Source: Sanchytrium tribonematis (taxonomy: Eukaryota > Sanchytriomycota > Sanchytriomycetes > Sanchytriales > Sanchytriaceae). Taken from it: a stretch of 61,504 nt of DNA. Under the pieces are notes generated by a model. That model saw only the letters and a program-made list of their open reading frames with translations, did not search any database and had not been told where the DNA came from. Numbering within the stretch: position 1 is the first letter of the stretch; each line of letters opens with the position of its first letter. This document shows positions 57,484-61,504 of this stretch, piece by piece. The stretch is from the NCBI GenBank assembly GCA_018985235.1, contig JADGIG010000009.1, positions 1 to 61,504 of the forward strand, written 5' to 3'. Position numbers and translations under genes: made by a program.

Positions 57484-57621
57484 ATGAACCAAATGGAATT
57501 TCAAAAAGTTGAGCGAGAATGCAATTCCAAAGTTTTAAGAAGTCCAAAGCGTAAATTAATAGAAAATTCTGAGAGCGGCGTAAAAAGACAACGAAGTAAC
57601 TATATTGAACCTCTGTTATAA
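57484..57621 (+). CDS. Small basic ORF (45 aa)
   Basis: Encodes MNQMEFQKVERECNSKVLRS..., with SPKRKL and GVKRQR basic patches that could be nuclear signals, ending YIEPLL. It fills the gap between KHDC4-like and ODC genes. There is no homology and no stop-embedded AATAAA, so it may be spurious. Confidence 0.3.
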   Translation: MNQMEFQKVERECNSKVLRSPKRKLIENSESGVKRQRSNYIEPLL

Positions 57622-57780
57622 GTAAATTTAAAAAATTTATTTTCTAAACGAGCTTTAAAAAAAAGGGTGCTAAAAGGAGTCAGATTTTAACTTTGGATCG
57701 GAATCCTAAAAATAATTAATGACGCGTTAATCTTAAAAAGTGGTAAATAAAATACTATTTCTGTCATAATACGTCTCATG

Positions 57781-57798
57781 TGACTCAATATATATAAA
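57781..57798 (+). promoter_or_regulatory. Candidate Gcn4/AP-1 site and TATA box upstream of ODC
   Basis: TGACTCA (57781-57787) is immediately followed by TATATATAAA (57789-57798), about 60-80 bp before the ODC start. TGACTCA is the bZIP site used by Gcn4 in amino-acid control. A clear TATA element is rare elsewhere in this window. Function is inferred. Confidence 0.45.
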
Positions 57799-57859
57799 TC
57801 AAAAATTTTTTATAACCCCAGCCTGCAGCACGGACTCGAATTTTTTTTTGAATTTGAAA

Positions 57860-59381
57860 ATGTCCAATAATCAGTCTAATACCGGGACGCCTTCCAACTA
57901 CATCAATACGGTAAATTTAAAACCACCAAGTCTATTTACGCGAACCCAAAAACTAAAGCAACATAAACAAAAAGAAGATGGTTTTTATATTTTGGACATT
58001 GGTACTGTAGAAGAGCAACATTGTCAATTTATTGACTTAATGCCAAAAGTCAAACCTTTTTATGCTATGAAATGTTTTCCTGATAAACACGTTATTAGGA
58101 AATTATTTGACTTGGGCTGTGGTTTTGACTGCGCATCTATGGAAGAAATTAAAGCTGTTCTGGAGATTGCAAACGGCGAGCATGTAGATATAATCTTCGC
58201 AAATCCGTGTAAATTAATTTCCCATATTCAATTCGCCAAGGACCATGGTGTTGATGTCATGACATTCGACAATATCGATGAATTATACAAAATCAAGATG
58301 GTGCATCCTACTGCAAAACTAGTCCTTCGTATACGTACTGACGATTCAAAATCGAAATGTAAATTGGGCATTAAATATGGCGCCCAATTGTCCTCAACCG
58401 CCGAAATTTTATTAAAAGCAATCGAGTTGAAATTGTCTGTTATTGGTGTGTCTTTTCATGTTGGCTCCGGATGTTTTGATGCCACTGCATTTTCCGATGC
58501 AATCAAAGCTTCGCACCAAATTTTCTCAATTGCATCATCTTTTGGATTAAAATTTTCTTTGTTAGACATCGGAGGAGGGTTTCCCGGAAGCAGAAAAGAT
58601 GGTATATCTATTGAAAACGTTGCAAAGACTGTGAACCCGTTGCTGGATCAGCTCTTTCCTAACTGCAACATTATTGCTGAGCCAGGTAGATACTATGTCA
58701 GTGCTGCTTGTACCTTATTTACACCTATTATAGGCAGACGAGTAGTTCATTATGAAAACGATGAAGAGGGGGACGATGCTCAATCTACTTTAAAAAAAAG
58801 CAACTTAGAAATTGCGTCAAACGCAACAAATTATGAAAATGTCCAAAAAGGAGACGTAATTAACGCTTCCCAGGTTGTCAGAAACGACCAACCAGGATTT
58901 ATGTACTATATATCTGAAGGTACCTACGGAGCTTTTAATTGTGTATATTTTGACCACGCGGAAATCACACCTAAAGTATTAACTCAATATCATTCATTCG
59001 TGGATAATGTTTTAGATCGCTTGAAAGTACCATACGAGGCCATCAAATCCTTTAATATGTACTTTTTACTTATTTAGAATTCCAGAAAAATCATTTATAG
59101 AAAGTCTGGCACCGTCATTGAACACTTCTGCCAATTTTGCATGTTCCATTTGGGGCCCAACTTGCGATTCAATGGATTGCATCAACAAGCACTGCGAGCT
59201 TCCAGAATTGGTAATCGGAGACTGGATGTACTTTGAAGACATGGGCGCGTATACACACGCCGCTGCTAGTGAATTTAATGGATTCAAAAACAGCAAAATT
59301 ATTTACATCCAAAACGGACAAATTTACGGAAAAGCTTCACAATTAAGTAGTGATAAAATTGACTCTGCTTACCAAGAATAG
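57860..59381 (+). CDS. Ornithine decarboxylase, 19-nt intron
   Basis: Coding segments are 57860-59058 and 59078-59381 (500 aa). PLP enzyme making putrescine, the first step of polyamine synthesis. Motifs: KPFYAMKCFPD (PLP Lys 71), FDCASMEEI, FANPCK, SFHVGSGCFD, LLDIGGGFPG, EPGRYYVS, and after the intron IWGPTCDSMD with the active-site Cys and Asp, then GDWMYFEDMGAYT. The Asp equivalent to 332 of the mouse enzyme is present (VYFDHA). The N terminus carries about 25 extra residues. An insertion relative to animal ODC lies between EPGRYY and the intron. Confidence 0.93.
59059..59077 (+). other. 19-nt intron in ODC
   Basis: GTACTTTTTACTTATTTAG. Retention would end the protein before the catalytic Cys; removal (phase 2) restores WGPTCDSMD. 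Confidence 0.95.
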
Positions 59382-59410
59382 AGTAAAATAGATTATATAA
59401 ATTTATACCT

Positions 59411-59737
59411 TTACTTATACAACTTTTTCAATTGCGTTTCTAAATAATGCCCACTAATCCTGACAATGGGCAGCCTTTGAATTACTTGTGTAAATTTGAG
59501 AAGAAATAGAACCATAGTAGGTCGGTCTTCCAGGAAAGAAGCAATCAATGTGGAGAATTTTTTGTTTAGTAATATGGTACCTGCAAAAACCAGCTGTTCT
59601 GCTCTGCATATCAAATTGTTGATGGGGTGATACCACCTTTGATCTGAGCACGATTCCTGAAATTTGGATTTGCTATTCAGATACATTCTAGTGATGGTCG
59701 ATTCGGTTTTGTAACTCTTGAACGATCTTTCACTCAT
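59411..59737 (-). CDS. Uncharacterised small helical protein
   Basis: 108 aa, basic, helical, with no recognised family. It is convergent with ODC (29-nt gap), and its ATG is 38 bp from the divergent MMSDH start, a layout like that of accepted genes here. Coding status is moderate. Confidence 0.45.
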   Translation of the reverse strand: MSERSFKSYKTESTITRMYLNSKSKFQESCSDQRWYHPINNLICRAEQLVFAGTILLNKKFSTLIASFLEDRPTMVLFLLKFTQVIQRLPIVRISGHYLETQLKKLYK

Positions 59738-59775
59738 ATAGCAAATAGGCTAAAAAATGTAATAAAAACTCCTTG

Positions 59776-61303
59776 ATGTACCAAATATTGAAGCGAAAAC
59801 TTCAAACTACCCATTATATTAATGGAGAATTTAAAGCCAATCCAAATAAAAGGTTCGATGTATTAAATCCGGCTACTCAAGAAATAGTAACTCAAGTTCC
59901 TCAAGCAACCCAATCAGAATTGAATGAAGCGCTACAAGGCGCTATTCAGGCTCAAAAAGATTGGAAAGTCACTTCTATTTTACACCGACAGCAGGTCATG
60001 TTTAAATTGCAGAGTCTGATTAAGGAAAATACTGATCGTATTGCAAAGTCAATAACCACTGAACAGGGTAAGACTTTTGGAGATGCTAAAGGCGACGTTT
60101 TTAGGGGCCTTCAAGTTGTAGAACAAGCTTGCAATGTATCTGCACTGTTGGGTCACCACATGCCAGTATCTAAAGACATGGATACGTACACTATCAAAGA
60201 ACCGTTGGGAGTAACAGGTGCGATATGCCCTTTCAATTTTCCTGCCATGATTCCCTTGTGGATGTTCCCGTATTCTCTTTTATGCGGCAATTCTATGATT
60301 CTAAAGCCTTCTGAAAAAACTCCAACTGCATCCATGATATTGGCAGAGCTTGGTGAAAAAGCTGGAATACCCCCTGGAGTCCTTCAAATCGTCCATGGTG
60401 GAGTAGATACAGTCAATTTTCTATGCGATGCAGAAGCTATCAAATCATTAAGCTTCGTGGGTTCAGATCAAGCGGGAACACACATATATCAAAGAGGAAG
60501 CAATAATGGCAAACGAGTCCAGGCTAATCTTGGAGCCAAGAATCATTGTGTGGTGATGCCAGATTGCAACAAAAATTCAACTTTGAACTCTCTCGTAGGT
60601 GCTGCTTTTGGCGCCTCACAACAAAGATGTATGGGGATCTCAGTTTCTATATTTGTAGGTGAATCTAAAGATTGGATTCCAGAACTTGTTCAGCGTGCTA
60701 AAGCCTTGGAAATCAATGAAGGTTTTCAACCAAACACTGACGTTGGGCCTGTCATTTCCAAAGAATCAAAGAAACGTATAGAAGATATCATCCAGTCTGC
60801 TAAAGACGAGGGAGCCACTCTGTTGTTGGACGGCAGAAATGCTAAAGTTGCAAATTTTCCAAAGGGAAATTTTTTGGGACCCACTGTTATAGTTGATGCC
60901 AAGTCTAACATGAGATGTTATAGGGAAGAAATCTTCGGACCAGTGTTAGTATGTATGTTTGCGGAAACTCTAGATCAAGCAATTGAAATTATTAATAGAA
61001 ACAAATATGGAAATGGCACAGCCATTTTTACAACTAATGGTGCAAATGCTCGACGCTTTCAGGATAAGACGGACGTGGGACAAATTGGAATTAATGTGCC
61101 TATACCTGTTCCTGTGCCAATGTTTTCATTTACTGGCAGCCGTGGATCATTTCTAGGAGACACGAACTTTTATGGTCGTTTTATTTAATTTAGGCCAGAA
61201 AGGCATTGATTTTTTTACTACCACAAAAACAATAACTTCCTTATGGAGAAGTGAAGATGTATCTTCAACCAAGTCTGATACTGTAATGCCAACAATAAAG
61301 TAA
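59776..61303 (+). CDS. Methylmalonate-semialdehyde dehydrogenase, 19-nt intron
   Basis: Coding segments are 59776-61174 and 61194-61303 (502 aa). Mitochondrial ALDH6 converting (methyl)malonate semialdehyde to propionyl- or acetyl-CoA in valine and pyrimidine breakdown. Motifs: [43 protein letters not shown], the catalytic-Cys segment [24 protein letters not shown] and [18 protein letters not shown]. Splicing restores the end [18 protein letters not shown]. Its electrons and propionyl-CoA route fits the ETF-QO gene in this window. AATAAA ends 1 nt before the stop. Confidence 0.95.
61175..61193 (+). other. 19-nt intron in MMSDH with GTC 5' end
   Basis: GTCGTTTTATTTAATTTAG. It is the only one of 13 not starting GTA. 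Removal (phase 1) gives [11 protein letters not shown], the strongly conserved family terminus. Confidence 0.93.
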
Positions 61304-61337
61304 ATTGGTTAATCACCCTTTGTGACATAATTTATTG

Positions 61338-61504
61338 ATGCGATTGTTGAAACCTGACATATCTCATGTTATGGATACTATATTTCAGCAGGGCAATAGA
61401 ATGCCTATATCATCTATCGATCTTTTTGAGAACTTTGTTGCCACCGCCTCTGAAGATACTTTCATTAAAATTTGGGATTTAGAAAATCTTGTATCAAATC
61501 AGAT
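61338..61504 (+). CDS. 5' end of a WD40 protein, possibly HIRA/Hir1
   Basis: 55 codons before the window ends. It begins MRLLKPDISHVMDTIF, then ISSIDLFENFVATASEDTFI and KIWDLENL, one WD blade. The start MxLLKP followed by ATxxxDxxIKIW resembles HIRA/Hir1, the H3-H4 histone chaperone, but only one blade is visible. Confidence 0.5.
   Translation, partial: MRLLKPDISHVMDTIFQQGNRMPISSIDLFENFVATASEDTFIKIWDLENLVSNQ

Noticed and set aside
58900-58965. ODC SEG in place of the usual NDG, considered as a switch of substrate specificity
   Set aside because: Counting back from the active-site Cys equivalent to 360, the specificity Asp 332 is the Asp of VYFDHA and is conserved, as is Asp 361; the changed residues lie elsewhere.

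Overview
This is nuclear DNA from a compact, AT-rich eukaryote (roughly one third G+C by eye), best explained as a zoosporic (flagellated), early-diverging fungus or close holomycotan relative. Fungal markers are a homocitrate synthase (alpha-aminoadipate lysine pathway), a White-Collar-2-like PAS+GATA protein, Fip1, Mad3 and Avo1/Sin1. A flagellum is implied by an axonemal-type dynein intermediate chain. A respiring mitochondrion is implied by TIM17, TIM23, TIM50, a complex I LYR subunit, ETF:ubiquinone oxidoreductase, AIF, mitoribosomal uL14m and an mS29-like protein. I cannot name the genus or phylum; rozellids, aphelids, sanchytrids and chytrids are the lineages to test.

About 59 protein genes fill the 61.5 kb on both strands, mostly separated by 1-130 bp. 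Left third (1-20 kb): an intersectin-like RhoGEF, kinesin-7, Eco1, complex I B22, Nsa2, CNOT3, secreted or membrane unknowns, TIM50, AIF, PMS1, Mad3/BubR1-like. Middle (20-40 kb): CSA-like WD protein, DUF1295 reductase, ETF-QO, axonemal dynein IC, Sin1/Avo1, SIZ/PIAS SUMO ligase, His5, WC-2-like, a large propeller/solenoid protein, CNOT2, MAM33, XPA, a C2 protein with a decayed tandem copy, a RING protein, TIM17-Maf-TIM23, Nup35/53. Right third (40-61.5 kb): mS29-like, TACC, MIT/coiled-coil protein, ATE1, GH47 mannosidase, a large secreted unknown, Nop9, WD40 protein, homocitrate synthase, Fip1, Vti1, uL14m, tRNA-splicing endonuclease, KHDC4-like, ornithine decarboxylase, methylmalonate-semialdehyde dehydrogenase, and the start of a HIRA-like WD protein. 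No rRNA, tRNA, transposon, CRISPR or viral gene was recognised.

The notable biology is in how the genes are built. (1) Thirteen genes are interrupted by spliceosomal-type introns of only 19 nt (nine) or 20 nt (four), GTA...TAG with one GTC, nearly all in the last quarter of the gene; removing them restores the conserved family C-terminus in at least nine. (2) The stop codon is commonly embedded in the poly(A) signal AATAAA: in 15 genes TAA is exactly the middle of AA-TAA-A, which forces the last amino acid to be Gln, Glu or Lys, and in five more AATAAA begins inside the stop. (3) Sixteen convergent gene pairs meet with gaps as small as 1 nt, some sharing palindromic signals that serve both strands; one pair overlaps by 8 nt, and one same-strand pair overlaps stop and start as ATGA. 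The window describes an extremely compacted but metabolically competent genome.
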